Shown: positions 1 to 10,183, counted from the stretch's first letter. The stretch is 64,000 bases of DNA from Emcibacteraceae bacterium (GCA_021774795.1 JAJFIR010000012.1:62001-126000), one strand, 5' to 3'. Program-made: numbers and translations. The notes: generated from the letters alone by a model not told the origin.

Positions 1-2720
1 GATATAAGCTTTTTGCTGCGCTTGCCTTTGCCAAGAAAAATAATATCGACCGTGTGGTCTGGGATAGCAGCAAGCCGCGTTTCGGCATTATCACCAGCGG
101 CAAAACTTACGGCGATGTGCGCCAAGCACTTTATGAACTGGGTATTGATGAGGCTATGGCAGAGAAAATCGGGTTGCGTTTGTTTAAGGTTGGCATGCCT
201 TGGCCGCTTGAGCCAGAAGGAATGCGGAATTTTTGCGAAGGGCTAGATGAAATTCTAATTGTTGAAGAAAAACGCGAACTGATTGAAAATCAACTTAAGC
301 AGCAGCTCTTTAACTGGCACGCCGATAAGCGCCCGGTGGTGGTTGGAAAATACGATGAAAAAGGAAAATGGTTGCTGCCGCCGGAAAATGAACTTTCCGT
401 CGGGCTGATCACCCACGTGATCGCCGATCGGATTTCGCATTTTTATAATAGTGAAATGGTTGATTTCGCGCGAAATTACTTTAATCGCCGTGAAAAAATG
501 CAAGCTGAGTATCAATCACCCTTGGTGCGCAGTCCTTATTTTTGCTCTGGTTGTCCCCATAATAGCTCAACCAAAGTGCCGGAAGGAAGTCGCGCAACCG
601 CAGGCATCGGTTGCCATATTATGGCTCTCTGGATGGACCGCAGCACCGATACATTCACACAAATGGGCGGTGAGGGTGTGCCTTGGATCGGGCAAGCACC
701 ATTTACCGATGAAAAACATATATTTACAAACCTCGGCGACGGCACATACCAGCATTCAGGCATTCTCGCGATCCGTGCCAGCATCGCCGCTAAAGTGAAT
801 ATTACTTATAAAATTTTATATAACGACGCGGTGGCGATGACCGGCGGCCAGCCGGTTGAAGGTGGCCTTACGGTTGAAATGATCGCCCAGCAGCTTCGCG
901 GTGAAGGCATTCAGAAAATCTGGATTCTCACCGAAGATTTGGATCGTTATAATTCACGCGGTGCCATTCCCGCCGATATTCCAATACTTTACCGTGATCA
1001 GTTGGAAGCAACCCAACTTCAAGCGCGTGAAGTTGAAGGATGTTCGGTCATTATTTTCGACCAGACCTGCGCCGCAGAAAAACGCCGCCGCCGCAAGCGC
1101 GGCACGTTGCCCGATCCCGACAAGCGCGTGTTCATCAATGATGCGGTTTGTGAAGGGTGCGGTGATTGTTCGGTTAAATCAAACTGTGTATCGGTGGAGC
1201 CACTTGAAACCGAATATGGCCGCAAACGCACCATCAACCAATCAAGCTGTAATAAAGACTTTAGTTGTGTAAATGGCTTTTGCCCTTCATTTGTTAGCGT
1301 TATTGGTGGCTCGCTTAAAAAACCAAAAGTCACTGGCCTTGATGAATTGGTCGCGGATATTCCTTTGCCGCAAATTGATGAAGTTGAAACCGAATATAAT
1401 ATTCTGGTTACAGGGGTTGGTGGAACTGGTGTTCTGACAATTGGTGGTATTCTCGGAATGGCTGCGCATATTGATGGTCTTGCCAGTAATCTGCTTGATA
1501 TGACGGGCCTTGCGCAAAAGGGAGGCGCAGTGCTTAGTCATGTGCGGCTTGGTAAAGACATCGAAATTCTTCGCACACCCCACATCATGACCGGATGTTC
1601 GGATCTGCTCATCGCCTGTGATCTCGTGGTGGCAGCAAGTCCAAGTGCGATTGAATGTGTCAGAAGTGACCGGACAAAATCGATTGTAAACGGTCATAAT
1701 TCGCCGGTTTCTGCTTTTGTTGAAAATAATCAAATCGATTTTCAGCAGGAAAATTTAAAACGTTCCATAGAAGCACACACTTTGGATGGCGACCGCCATT
1801 ATGTAGAAGCCACAGAGCTTGCGACAATTTTGCTGGGTGACGGCATAGCAACAAACATGTTTATGATGGGTTACGCCTGGCAAAAAGGTTTTATTCCGCT
1901 TTCATTTAATGCCATTGACCGCGCCATAGAGCTTAATGGAGTAGCCATTGAAGCCAACAAAAAAACTTTTGCCTGCGGAAGGTTAGCAGCGCACGATATG
2001 AATAAACTAGAGGAATTTGTGAAGCCATATTTGATGGCCGCAGATCAAGATGACATTTCCCAAAATGTAGAAGAAATAGTCGCGAAGCGTGCGCAAATGC
2101 TTAACGACTATCAGGATATTGAATATAGCGAGGGTTACTCGGACATGCTTGATCTCGTAAAGTCGATAGAGGTGTTAAAGTTCTCAAAAACAGGTGCCAT
2201 ATATGAAGCAGTAGCGAAAAGTTATTATAAATTAATGGCTTATAAGGATGAATATGAAGTGGCGCGCCTTTATACAAACGGTGAATTTAAAAAGAAGCTG
2301 GAAGCACAGTTTGAAGGAAACTTTAAATTAAAATTTCATATGGCCCCGCCGATATTTGAAAAAAAAGACAAAGTAACCGGAGAAATCCATAAAAGAGAAT
2401 TTGGCCCCTGGATGATGGGCGCATTAAAACTTGTAGCGAAATTTAAATTCTTACGTGGGAGTGTGTTTGATATTTTTGGTTACTCAACCGAACGTAAGAT
2501 GGAAAGAGAATTGATCAAGGAGTATGAAAATTTAGTTCATTTAACCCTCGACAAATTAAATAAAGATAATTACCTGTTGTGTCTTGAAATTTTAGAGCTG
2601 CCATTATCCTATAAAGGGTATGGTCATGTAAAAGAAAGAAATATAAAGCTTACCAAACTTAAGCAAGAAAAGTTGATGGAAAAGCTTAATCATAAACAAG
2701 ATATAAAACAGGCCTCCTAA
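1..2720 (+). CDS. Indolepyruvate ferredoxin oxidoreductase-family protein, fused alpha/gamma type (5' end outside window)
   Basis: The reading frame is open from the first bases, so the N-terminus lies outside the window; about 905 residues are visible of a family usually near 1150-1200. It should oxidatively decarboxylate aryl or branched 2-oxo acids to acyl-CoA, passing electrons to ferredoxin. A thiamine-pyrophosphate site (GDGTYQHSG) is encoded near base 740. A cysteine cluster (CEGCGDC) lies near 1150 with further cysteines near 1245-1285, as for an Fe-S cluster. The motif GVGGTGVLTIGG near 1415 starts the gamma-type domain, and a long C-terminal domain follows. A leucine-type dehydrogenase follows 32 bp downstream, which fits supply of 2-oxo acids. 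The family is clear; the substrate is inferred. Confidence 0.9.
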   Translation, partial: YKLFAALAFAKKNNIDRVVWDSSKPRFGIITSGKTYGDVRQALYELGIDEAMAEKIGLRLFKVGMPWPLEPEGMRNFCEGLDEILIVEEKRELIENQLKQQLFNWHADKRPVVVGKYDEKGKWLLPPENELSVGLITHVIADRISHFYNSEMVDFARNYFNRREKMQAEYQSPLVRSPYFCSGCPHNSSTKVPEGSRATAGIGCHIMALWMDRSTDTFTQMGGEGVPWIGQAPFTDEKHIFTNLGDGTYQHSGILAIRASIAAKVNITYKILYNDAVAMTGGQPVEGGLTVEMIAQQLRGEGIQKIWILTEDLDRYNSRGAIPADIPILYRDQLEATQLQAREVEGCSVIIFDQTCAAEKRRRRKRGTLPDPDKRVFINDAVCEGCGDCSVKSNCVSVEPLETEYGRKRTINQSSCNKDFSCVNGFCPSFVSVIGGSLKKPKVTGLDELVADIPLPQIDEVETEYNILVTGVGGTGVLTIGGILGMAAHIDGLASNLLDMTGLAQKGGAVLSHVRLGKDIEILRTPHIMTGCSDLLIACDLVVAASPSAIECVRSDRTKSIVNGHNSPVSAFVENNQIDFQQENLKRSIEAHTLDGDRHYVEATELATILLGDGIATNMFMMGYAWQKGFIPLSFNAIDRAIELNGVAIEANKKTFACGRLAAHDMNKLEEFVKPYLMAADQDDISQNVEEIVAKRAQMLNDYQDIEYSEGYSDMLDLVKSIEVLKFSKTGAIYEAVAKSYYKLMAYKDEYEVARLYTNGEFKKKLEAQFEGNFKLKFHMAPPIFEKKDKVTGEIHKREFGPWMMGALKLVAKFKFLRGSVFDIFGYSTERKMERELIKEYENLVHLTLDKLNKDNYLLCLEILELPLSYKGYGHVKERNIKLTKLKQEKLMEKLNHKQDIKQAS

Positions 2721-2752
2721 ATTAAAGAGTACGCCACATAAGAGTAAGATTA

Positions 2753-3796
2753 ATGATCGATAAGAATCAATTCCGGGGGCATGAGCAACTTGCCTATTTT
2801 CATGATAAGAAAAGCGGACTAAAAGCTTTTATTGCGGTTCATAATACGTCACTCGGCCCTTCGGCGGGTGGTTGTCGCATGTGGCCTTATGATAATGAAA
2901 TAGACGCACTAAATGATGCCCTGCGTCTTTCGCGTGGCATGAGCTATAAAAACGCGATGGCAGGATTACCGCTTGGCGGGGGTAAAGCGGTAATTATTGG
3001 CAATTCAAAAACCGATAAATCAGAGGAGCTTTTTAAAGCGCTCGGCAGAGCAATAAATAGCTTAAACGGTGCCTATATTACCGCGGAAGATGTCGGCATG
3101 TGCGAAGAAGATATGATGATAATCGCCACCGAAACGAAACATGTTGCGGGCCTTCCTCACGGTGATCATGCAAGTGGTGATCCGTCCCCCTTTACAGCGA
3201 AAGGCATCTATAACGGTATCAAGGCGGCAGTAAAATATAAATTGGGAAGGGACACATTAGAGGGATTAACTGTTGCAGTTCAGGGTGTTGGTCACGTAGG
3301 AAGATATCTTTGCGAACATTTGCACGGTGACGGTGCCCGGGTGCTTGTTAGTGATATTGTTCAGGAAAATCTTGACTATGCTGTGGAGCATTTTGGGGCG
3401 ACTATCGTGCCAACAGATAAGATTTTATCCGTGGAAGCGGACGTGTTATCGCCGTGCGCGCTTGGGGCAATTATAAATAATGATACAATTGCCGATTTAA
3501 ACGCGCCGATCATTGCCGGTGGTGCCAATAATCAATTAGCGAATGATAGCCACGGCGTTCGGTTAATGGACCGTGGTATTTTATTCGCCCCGGATTATGT
3601 CATTAATGCTGGCGGTATTATCAACGTATGCGGTGAAGCGGTGGGTGATTATGATGTGAATTGGGTGAATGAAAAAGTTGAAAATATTTATAATACCCTT
3701 ATCCACATTTTTGAAAGATCAGATGCAGAGCATCGCCCGACAAATATTGTCGCCGATGAAATGGCAGAAGAAATTATCAAAAACGTCAAAGCATAA
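2753..3796 (+). CDS. Leu/Phe/Val dehydrogenase (Glu/Leu/Phe/Val dehydrogenase family)
   Basis: NAD-dependent oxidative deamination of branched-chain or aromatic amino acids to 2-oxo acids. The 347-residue length matches leucine dehydrogenases rather than the longer glutamate dehydrogenases. Residues 71-80 (GLPLGGGKAV) carry the conserved glycine-rich substrate loop with Lys78, and Lys66 is the second conserved lysine. The dinucleotide-binding loop GVGHVG is at residues 178-183. The gene follows the 2-oxoacid ferredoxin oxidoreductase on the same strand with a 32-bp gap, so deamination and oxidative decarboxylation are probably coupled. Leucine versus phenylalanine preference cannot be read from the sequence. 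Confidence 0.9.
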   Translation: MIDKNQFRGHEQLAYFHDKKSGLKAFIAVHNTSLGPSAGGCRMWPYDNEIDALNDALRLSRGMSYKNAMAGLPLGGGKAVIIGNSKTDKSEELFKALGRAINSLNGAYITAEDVGMCEEDMMIIATETKHVAGLPHGDHASGDPSPFTAKGIYNGIKAAVKYKLGRDTLEGLTVAVQGVGHVGRYLCEHLHGDGARVLVSDIVQENLDYAVEHFGATIVPTDKILSVEADVLSPCALGAIINNDTIADLNAPIIAGGANNQLANDSHGVRLMDRGILFAPDYVINAGGIINVCGEAVGDYDVNWVNEKVENIYNTLIHIFERSDAEHRPTNIVADEMAEEIIKNVKA

Positions 3797-3802
3797 ATCA
3801 AT

Positions 3803-4666
3803 TTAGCTTCTAATCTGATTAAGAATAGTCTGAAAAAGCGGACTATTTTTATTATTTAGCTCCAGAATTATATCAAAATGATTAAAGACAGGCATGTCCA
3901 AGTAGGCTGTTTTAATACCATTTTCAGTGCAGGCATTCATATATTCTTCCGTTTGGCGGTGAAATTCTGCTGTCTCGTTTTCGCCGACAGTGAATGCGAT
4001 CGGGCAGGCATTGGTTGGTAAATGATGTAGCGGGCTTAATTTTATAGCGTCTTCAACTGTCATATGAAGCGCATCATTAACGGTGGTGGACACAATCGGT
4101 TCTAAGTCATAGACGCCGCTGATCGCCATCGCGCCTTTTATAGGGCATTTATCATATCCGTAATTCTGCCAGTTCATGCTGAGCACTTCTGCCAGTAAGT
4201 GGCCACCAGCGGAATGGCCGGAAATGGTTATATTATTTTTATCACCGTTAAATTTATCAGCATTTTTTAATATGGATATAATACCACGCCTGGTTTGATC
4301 AACGATTTCAAATAGGCTAGCTTGCGGGGCCAACGTATAATCGAACGCGATAAAAATAACGTTATGGTCCAGAAAAATCGGAGCACAAAAACAATTTTCG
4401 TCCTTTGACAGTTCCTGCCAATATCCGCCGTGAATAAACACATGAACCGGAAATGGACCATCGCCTTTTGGTGCAAAAACATCCATATGCGAACGCGCTT
4501 CCGGACCGTATTTTACATTTGCTGTAAGGTTGCCCCTCAGATCAGCACGGACTTTGGCGCTATCTGCGGCATATTGATCAATATAGACCATAATATCGTC
4601 AATGCAGCTGCTTGGGTTATATTCGCGTTCCAGCGTTTGCGCGTTCATGTGGTGATATGGTTTCAA
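3803..4666 (-). CDS. Alpha/beta hydrolase, probable kynurenine formamidase
   Basis: This 287-residue alpha/beta hydrolase has the oxyanion-hole motif HGGYW at residues 79-83 and a nucleophile elbow GHSAGG with Ser152. A late NHF motif near residue 263 probably supplies the catalytic histidine. This is the pattern of AFMID-type arylformamidases and related esterases. The gene is divergent from kynureninase, with 115 bp between the starts. That supports hydrolysis of N-formylkynurenine to kynurenine in tryptophan breakdown. It ends 6 bp from the convergent dehydrogenase gene. No tryptophan 2,3-dioxygenase gene is visible. Another carboxylesterase activity is possible. Confidence 0.75.
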   Translation of the reverse strand: MKPYHHMNAQTLEREYNPSSCIDDIMVYIDQYAADSAKVRADLRGNLTANVKYGPEARSHMDVFAPKGDGPFPVHVFIHGGYWQELSKDENCFCAPIFLDHNVIFIAFDYTLAPQASLFEIVDQTRRGIISILKNADKFNGDKNNITISGHSAGGHLLAEVLSMNWQNYGYDKCPIKGAMAISGVYDLEPIVSTTVNDALHMTVEDAIKLSPLHHLPTNACPIAFTVGENETAEFHRQTEEYMNACTENGIKTAYLDMPVFNHFDIILELNNKNSPLFQTILNQIRS

Positions 4667-4781
4667 GTTGAATTCCGATATAATTAAAACGTTATAATAA
4701 AGTGTATATTTTTACATGGCAGAATTAAATGATCAATGATAGTCTGCGGGCAAATCGAAAATTATTGAAAGTATAGATACA

Positions 4782-6020
4782 ATGACACTGACCCGCGAAG
4801 ACTTTGTTGCTCTTGATGAACAAGATGTACTGGCACCATTTGCCGATGATTTTAGCCTTCCAGAAGGAATGATTTATCTGGACGGAAACAGCCTCGGCGC
4901 GATGCCAAAAGTGGCGATGGCGCGTGCAAAACAGGTTATCGAAAATGAGTGGGGCGTGGACCTTGTTAAAAGCTGGAACAAAGCGGGTTGGTTTAATATC
5001 GTTGAAAAGCTGGGTGACAAAGTAGCAACCCTCATTGGCGCAAAAAAAGGCGAAGTGATTTATTGCGATTCTACCGGACTTAATGTTTATAAACTCGTCG
5101 CTGTGGGCCTTGATATTCGTTCGGACCGAAAGAAAATTGTCATGGAAGGCAGTAACTTTCCAACCGATAATTATATGGTTCAAGGCTTGGTTAAACAGCT
5201 TGATAAAGGTCATGAAATTGTCTTCGCTGAAGGCTCAGATATCCTTGCATCAATCACAGAAGATGTTGCAGTCGTTTGCTTGACGCATGTTCATTATAAA
5301 ACAGGGTTCCTTCATAATATGAAAGAAATCACTGCGAAGGCGCATGATGTTGGCGCCTTGGTGGTATGGGATTTATGCCATAGCGCCGGAGCGTTACCCG
5401 TAGATTTAAACGGTTGTAATGTAGATATGGCAGTTGGTTGTTCCTATAAATATTTGAACGGTGGGCCAGGCTCACAAGCGTTTGTTTTTGTTGCTGAGCG
5501 CCACCACGGCAAAGCGGCACAACCATTAACAGGATGGTGGGGACATGCGGAACCTTTTGGTTTTGAAAGAAACTATCGCCCCCGAAAAGATATTCGTCAG
5601 TTTAGTACGGGGACAGAGCCGGTTGTCGCTCTTTCAATGATGGAGATAGGACTTGATATATTTATGCGTGCTGACATGAATGAAATTAGGAAGAAATCCC
5701 TTAAACAAACTGATTTATTTATTCAACTTATTGAAGAAAGATTGGATGGACATGGCTTTAGCCTTGCGACACCTAAAGACCATGATAGTCGTGGTAGCCA
5801 AGTCTCCATTCATTGCGAAAACGGATTTGCCATTATGCAGGCTTTGATTGCGGATAATGTAATCGGTGATTTCAGAGCGCCCGATATCATGCGTTTTGGT
5901 TTTACGCCTTTATATGTTTCTTACGTTAATGTTTGGCAAGCCGTTGAAAGTTTGAAAAATATTATGGAAACCGCGGCATGGAAACGCGACGAATTTAATC
6001 AAAAAAATGCGGTAACATAG
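4782..6020 (+). CDS. kynU: Kynureninase
   Basis: PLP-dependent cleavage of kynurenine to anthranilate and alanine. The 412-residue length is normal for the family. The cofactor lysine is Lys223 in SYKYLNGGPGS, and Asp197 in WDLCHSAGA should pair with the pyridine nitrogen. The start is the ATG at 4782 and no strong ribosome binding site precedes it. It is transcribed away from the putative kynurenine formamidase, so the pair probably shares a divergent promoter region at 4667-4781. Confidence 0.93.
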   Translation: MTLTREDFVALDEQDVLAPFADDFSLPEGMIYLDGNSLGAMPKVAMARAKQVIENEWGVDLVKSWNKAGWFNIVEKLGDKVATLIGAKKGEVIYCDSTGLNVYKLVAVGLDIRSDRKKIVMEGSNFPTDNYMVQGLVKQLDKGHEIVFAEGSDILASITEDVAVVCLTHVHYKTGFLHNMKEITAKAHDVGALVVWDLCHSAGALPVDLNGCNVDMAVGCSYKYLNGGPGSQAFVFVAERHHGKAAQPLTGWWGHAEPFGFERNYRPRKDIRQFSTGTEPVVALSMMEIGLDIFMRADMNEIRKKSLKQTDLFIQLIEERLDGHGFSLATPKDHDSRGSQVSIHCENGFAIMQALIADNVIGDFRAPDIMRFGFTPLYVSYVNVWQAVESLKNIMETAAWKRDEFNQKNAVT

Positions 6021-6089
6021 ATTTCTTTTAATAGAGATCATAAATGTGCTAGCATGCCTCAAATAATCATAAAACTATGGAGAGAATCT

Positions 6090-7769
6090 ATGTATAAGGG
6101 TATCATGTCAGGGATAATATTACTACTATTACAAATAAGCATATCAAACGCACAAATCTTTGATCCAGCAGCATTAAATGTTGATCCGAAGACGGCGACA
6201 GGGCCTATGTCGCCGAAACTGAGCGGTCTGGGAGACAGTCATTTTGAAGTGACAACATCCAGTGCCGAATCGCAATTTTTCTTTGATCAGGGCCTCAAGC
6301 TCGTTGTCGGATTTAATCATTCAGAAGCCATGCGATCCTTTAAGGAAGCGGCAAGACTGGATCCAGACAATGCTATGGCTTATTGGGGGTGGGCACTGAC
6401 GCTTGGCCGTAATCTAAATCTGCCGATGATGGGTAATGTCTATGAGCAGGCCTATGATGCGATCCAGCGTGCTGTCGCCCTGAAGGATCAGGTCACTGAG
6501 CGCGAGCGCGATTATATCGAGGCTCTGGCCACAAGATATACTGATGATCTTACGTTGGGACGAGATAAATTCGATATAGCATATATGCATGCGATGGATG
6601 CATTGATGCAAAAATATCCCGATGACCTTGATGCAGCGGTTTTATGGGTCTCGTCTGCGATGAATAATCAGCCATGGGATTACTGGAATGAGGACGGAAC
6701 ACCGAAAGGCAACACCGAGAGAATAATTTCTGTTATTGATGATGTTATTGCCAGAAAACCCGATCATGCAGCTGCACTTCATTATCATATCCATGTGACT
6801 GAATCGAAACGGCCGGAGCTTTCTGAAGCGAGCGCAGATGCGCTAGCACCAACAATGCCGGGCGCAGGACATCTGGTTCATATGCCTTCACACATATTTA
6901 TCCGCCTTGGCAGGTACCAGGACGCCTATGATACCAATGTTCATGCGGTTAGCGTTGATGAAGATTATATCATTCAAAGTGAAGCGCAGGGTATCTATCC
7001 ACTTATGTATTACCCCCATAATGTTCATTTCCTTTCGTGGTCATCCATGTTCACGGGACGTAGTGAACTTTCCATTGAAGCCGCTTTCAAAGCCAAAGCT
7101 CTTTTGGAAACCGGTGTTCGTAAAACATCGTGGGGTATGGGCGAAAATTTTCGCGTACAGCCGATTTTTGTGTTGGTTCGTTTCGGTAAATGGCAACAAA
7201 TGCTTGAAATGGAAAAACCATTTGTGAAAGCCCAGTATTTAACCGGTATGTGGCACTATGGCCGCAGCATGGCTTATATGAATACTGGTAACATGGCTGC
7301 TGCGAAAGAAGAACTGGCAAAACTTAATGAAATTGTCGTCAAATTTGAAGATGGTGAACCCGGTTATAGCGAAGGTGGGGCACTGACCAACGGTATCAAT
7401 CTTCAAATCGCTTCTGCCCTTGTCACCGGTCAGATGGCATCGATGGAAGGTGAATTTGAAAAAGCGATTTATCATTTGGGGTCCGCTACCCGCCTTGAAG
7501 ATAGTCATGTCTATACAGAGCCGGCATCATGGAACTTCCCCACGCGCCATATTTTAGGGGCTATATTACTGGAAGCGGGCAAACCGAGAGAGGCTGAAGT
7601 TGTTTATTGGCAGGATCTTGCCCATAATCCCAATAATGCCTACTCATTCTATGGTTTGTATCAAAGCCTTGCTGCGCAAGGTAAAGACACGCAGGCTGCC
7701 GAATATCTGGCAAAATATGAAGAAGAGTGGAAAGATTCAGACGTCAAGCTGACCAGCTCCCGCTTTTGA
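6090..7769 (+). CDS. Secreted TPR-repeat protein, first of two tandem paralogues
   Basis: A protein of 559 residues with an N-terminal signal peptide (hydrophobic core LLLLQISIS, cleavage after SNA). The chosen ATG at 6090 has GGAG seven bases upstream; an in-frame ATG 36 bases earlier lacks this. Tetratricopeptide-like helical repeats start early (a unit around AMRSFKEAARLDP) and recur near the C-terminus. The centre holds a histidine-rich block, HYHIHVTE followed by GHLVHMPSHIF, that is shared with the next gene. The pair is separated by 24 bp. The family is widespread but to my knowledge has no assigned function. The clustered histidines could bind metal; that is inference. Confidence 0.85.
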   Translation: MYKGIMSGIILLLLQISISNAQIFDPAALNVDPKTATGPMSPKLSGLGDSHFEVTTSSAESQFFFDQGLKLVVGFNHSEAMRSFKEAARLDPDNAMAYWGWALTLGRNLNLPMMGNVYEQAYDAIQRAVALKDQVTERERDYIEALATRYTDDLTLGRDKFDIAYMHAMDALMQKYPDDLDAAVLWVSSAMNNQPWDYWNEDGTPKGNTERIISVIDDVIARKPDHAAALHYHIHVTESKRPELSEASADALAPTMPGAGHLVHMPSHIFIRLGRYQDAYDTNVHAVSVDEDYIIQSEAQGIYPLMYYPHNVHFLSWSSMFTGRSELSIEAAFKAKALLETGVRKTSWGMGENFRVQPIFVLVRFGKWQQMLEMEKPFVKAQYLTGMWHYGRSMAYMNTGNMAAAKEELAKLNEIVVKFEDGEPGYSEGGALTNGINLQIASALVTGQMASMEGEFEKAIYHLGSATRLEDSHVYTEPASWNFPTRHILGAILLEAGKPREAEVVYWQDLAHNPNNAYSFYGLYQSLAAQGKDTQAAEYLAKYEEEWKDSDVKLTSSRF

Positions 7770-7793
7770 TATCTAACATATAGGAGTGTTATC

Positions 7794-9467
7794 ATGTTAA
7801 AAAAAATCGTGGCAGGCGCAATCTGCTTATCATTCATCTCAGCAGGCGCGCTTGCACAAGTCTTTGACCCAACAGCACTTAATGCTGATCCTAAAACCGC
7901 AACCGGACCGCTTTCACCAAAGCTCGAAGGTCTTGGAAATTACAGTTTTGCGGTAAGCACAACTAACGCGGAATCACAGTATTTCTTTGATCAGGGCTTC
8001 CGACTTGTTGTTGCATTTAATCACTCAGAGGCGATGCGATCATTTAAAGAAGCCATAAGATTAGACCCAGGTAATGCCATGGCTTATTGGGGTTGGGCGT
8101 TGACTTTAGGCCGGAACTTAAACCTACCTATGCTTGTTAATTCAATGGAACAAGCCAACTATGCCATCGGCATGGCCGTATCATTGAAGGACCAGGTCAG
8201 TGAAAAAGAAGCTGATTATATTGATGCGCTTGCTGCGCGTTACAGCACCGATTTGTCTATCGCCCGCGAAGTGCTTGACGAAGCATACGCCGTGGCCATG
8301 GAAAAATTAATGCATAAATATCCCGATGATCCTGATGCAGCGGTTTTATTTGCCGGTGCCGCGATGAACACTCAGCCATGGGATTACTGGAACGCCGACG
8401 GCACACCAAAAGGCAGAACCGAGCAAATTATCGCTGCGCTGGATAATGTGATTGCAAGTCATCCTGACCATGCGGCGGCGAGGCACTATCATATTCATAT
8501 CGCCGAATCCATGCGCCCGGAAATTGCGGAGGAAAGTGCGGATGCGCTTGCGCCGCTTTTACCGGGATCAGGTCATTTGGTTCATATGCCTTCACACATA
8601 TTTATGCGTGTTGGCCGGTATCACGACGCTTACGATACCAATATCGTAGCCGCCGCTGTCGATGAAGAATATATTGCGCAATGCAATGCGCAAGGGCTTT
8701 ATCCCTTGGCTTACTATCCTCATAATCTCCATTTTCTTGCGTGGTCATCCATGTATACAGGACGCAGTCAAGAATCGCTCGACGCAGCAAAAAAAGTTCA
8801 ATCCCGCGTAGAAGCAGGTTCAAGAACAAATACGTGGGGTCTTAACGAAACCTTCAGATCACAGCCCGTTTTCGTATTAACGCGCTTCGGTAAATGGGAT
8901 GAGTTATTAGAACTTCCGAAACCGTTTATGCGCGCTCAATTTATGACGGGTATTTGGCATTATGGCAGAAGTCTTGCTTACTTGAATACTGGCCGCATGG
9001 CAGAAGCTGAACAAGAGCTCTCTAATCTGTCTATGCTTGTCAATAAACTTAACGAAGGTCAACCGGGTTATAAAAACTTTGAAGATGCGGGTGGTTTACT
9101 GAGCATAGCGGAACAAGTGGTGCGCGGTGAAATGGAAGCAAAAAAAGGTAATTATGATACGGCATTGTTCCACCTTGGTCGTGCTGTGCGCATGGAAGAT
9201 AGCCTCGCTTACAATGAACCACCATCATGGTATTTTCCTACCCGTCATATTCTTGGGGCAATATTACTCGACGCCGGACGTCCCGTAGAAGCGGAAGTGG
9301 TTTATTGGGAAGATTTGAAACATAACCCGGAAAATGCCTATTCGCTTTATGGCATGTATCAAAGCCTTGCTGCGCAGGGGAAAGATGACCAGGCCGCAGG
9401 ATTTATAGCACGTTATGAAGCCATGTGGGCGAATTCTGATGTTAAGCTCGCCAGTTCCCGGTATTAA
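7794..9467 (+). CDS. Secreted TPR-repeat protein, second of two tandem paralogues
   Basis: A 557-residue paralogue of the preceding gene, collinear with it from the mature N-terminus (both begin QxFDP) to an almost identical C-terminal motif (NSDVKLASSRY here). The signal peptide has a classic ALA-Q cleavage site near residue 22, and a good AGGAG precedes the ATG. It keeps the central histidine block HYHIHIAE and GHLVHMPSHIF. By eye the paralogues share well over half of their residues, so this is a tandem duplication that has been kept. The queuosine-transporter gene follows 6 bp later. Confidence 0.87.
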   Translation: MLKKIVAGAICLSFISAGALAQVFDPTALNADPKTATGPLSPKLEGLGNYSFAVSTTNAESQYFFDQGFRLVVAFNHSEAMRSFKEAIRLDPGNAMAYWGWALTLGRNLNLPMLVNSMEQANYAIGMAVSLKDQVSEKEADYIDALAARYSTDLSIAREVLDEAYAVAMEKLMHKYPDDPDAAVLFAGAAMNTQPWDYWNADGTPKGRTEQIIAALDNVIASHPDHAAARHYHIHIAESMRPEIAEESADALAPLLPGSGHLVHMPSHIFMRVGRYHDAYDTNIVAAAVDEEYIAQCNAQGLYPLAYYPHNLHFLAWSSMYTGRSQESLDAAKKVQSRVEAGSRTNTWGLNETFRSQPVFVLTRFGKWDELLELPKPFMRAQFMTGIWHYGRSLAYLNTGRMAEAEQELSNLSMLVNKLNEGQPGYKNFEDAGGLLSIAEQVVRGEMEAKKGNYDTALFHLGRAVRMEDSLAYNEPPSWYFPTRHILGAILLDAGRPVEAEVVYWEDLKHNPENAYSLYGMYQSLAAQGKDDQAAGFIARYEAMWANSDVKLASSRY

Positions 9468-9472
9468 GATAT

Positions 9473-10177
9473 TTGAATAACGGAAAACGCCAATTTAAAT
9501 ATTATGATCTGATGATGGCCGCCTTTGTGGTGATCCTCGTCTGTTCAAATATAATTGGTCCTGCAAAACTTGCTACCGTCGAAATTGGTGATATGAATTT
9601 CATTTATGGGGCAGGGGTTTTGTTTTTTCCTCTGTCCTATGTTTTTGGAGACGTGCTAACCGAAGTGTATGGTTATGCACGCGCCAGAAAAGTGATCTGG
9701 GTAGGCTTCGTCGGATTGTTTTTTGCATCAATCATGAGTTACATCATTGTCACTTTACCTCCCGCTCCCGGTTGGGAAGGACAAGAAGCATATACACTAA
9801 TTTTTGGCCAAGTTCCTCGCATAGTTCTTGCGTCACTAATTGCTTTTTTTACCGGTGAAATGATCAATGCATATGTCATGGCCCGAATGAAAATCTGGAC
9901 GCGCGGCAAACATTTATGGACCCGCACTATTGGCTCGACCGTCGTAGGCCAGGGAGCGGACAGTTTAATTTTCTATCCAGTCGCCTTTTTTGGTATCTGG
10001 GAAAATGATGTGTTGCTTACCGTGATGGGTTCCAATTTTCTGATTAAAGTTTCGTGGGAAGCTACTTTAACACCGGTGACCTATAAATTGGTTAGTGTTC
10101 TTAAAAAAGCTGAAGATGTTGATATATTTGACGATAATACGAACTTTTCGCCCTTTAAAATAAACGCTGATTCGTAA
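9473..10177 (+). CDS. Queuosine precursor transporter (YhhQ/VUT family)
   Basis: A membrane protein of about 234 residues with several hydrophobic segments and the family pattern LFFPLSYVFGDVLTEVYGYARAR in its first third. YhhQ-family proteins take up pre-Q0 or pre-Q1 for queuosine tRNA modification. The open frame starts at a TTG 6 bp after the previous stop with little ribosome-binding signal, so the true start could be a nearby downstream codon. It runs on from the TPR genes and converges on the PLP-enzyme gene at its 3' end. Confidence 0.85.
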   Translation: MNNGKRQFKYYDLMMAAFVVILVCSNIIGPAKLATVEIGDMNFIYGAGVLFFPLSYVFGDVLTEVYGYARARKVIWVGFVGLFFASIMSYIIVTLPPAPGWEGQEAYTLIFGQVPRIVLASLIAFFTGEMINAYVMARMKIWTRGKHLWTRTIGSTVVGQGADSLIFYPVAFFGIWENDVLLTVMGSNFLIKVSWEATLTPVTYKLVSVLKKAEDVDIFDDNTNFSPFKINADS

Positions 10178-10183
10178 GTGTGT

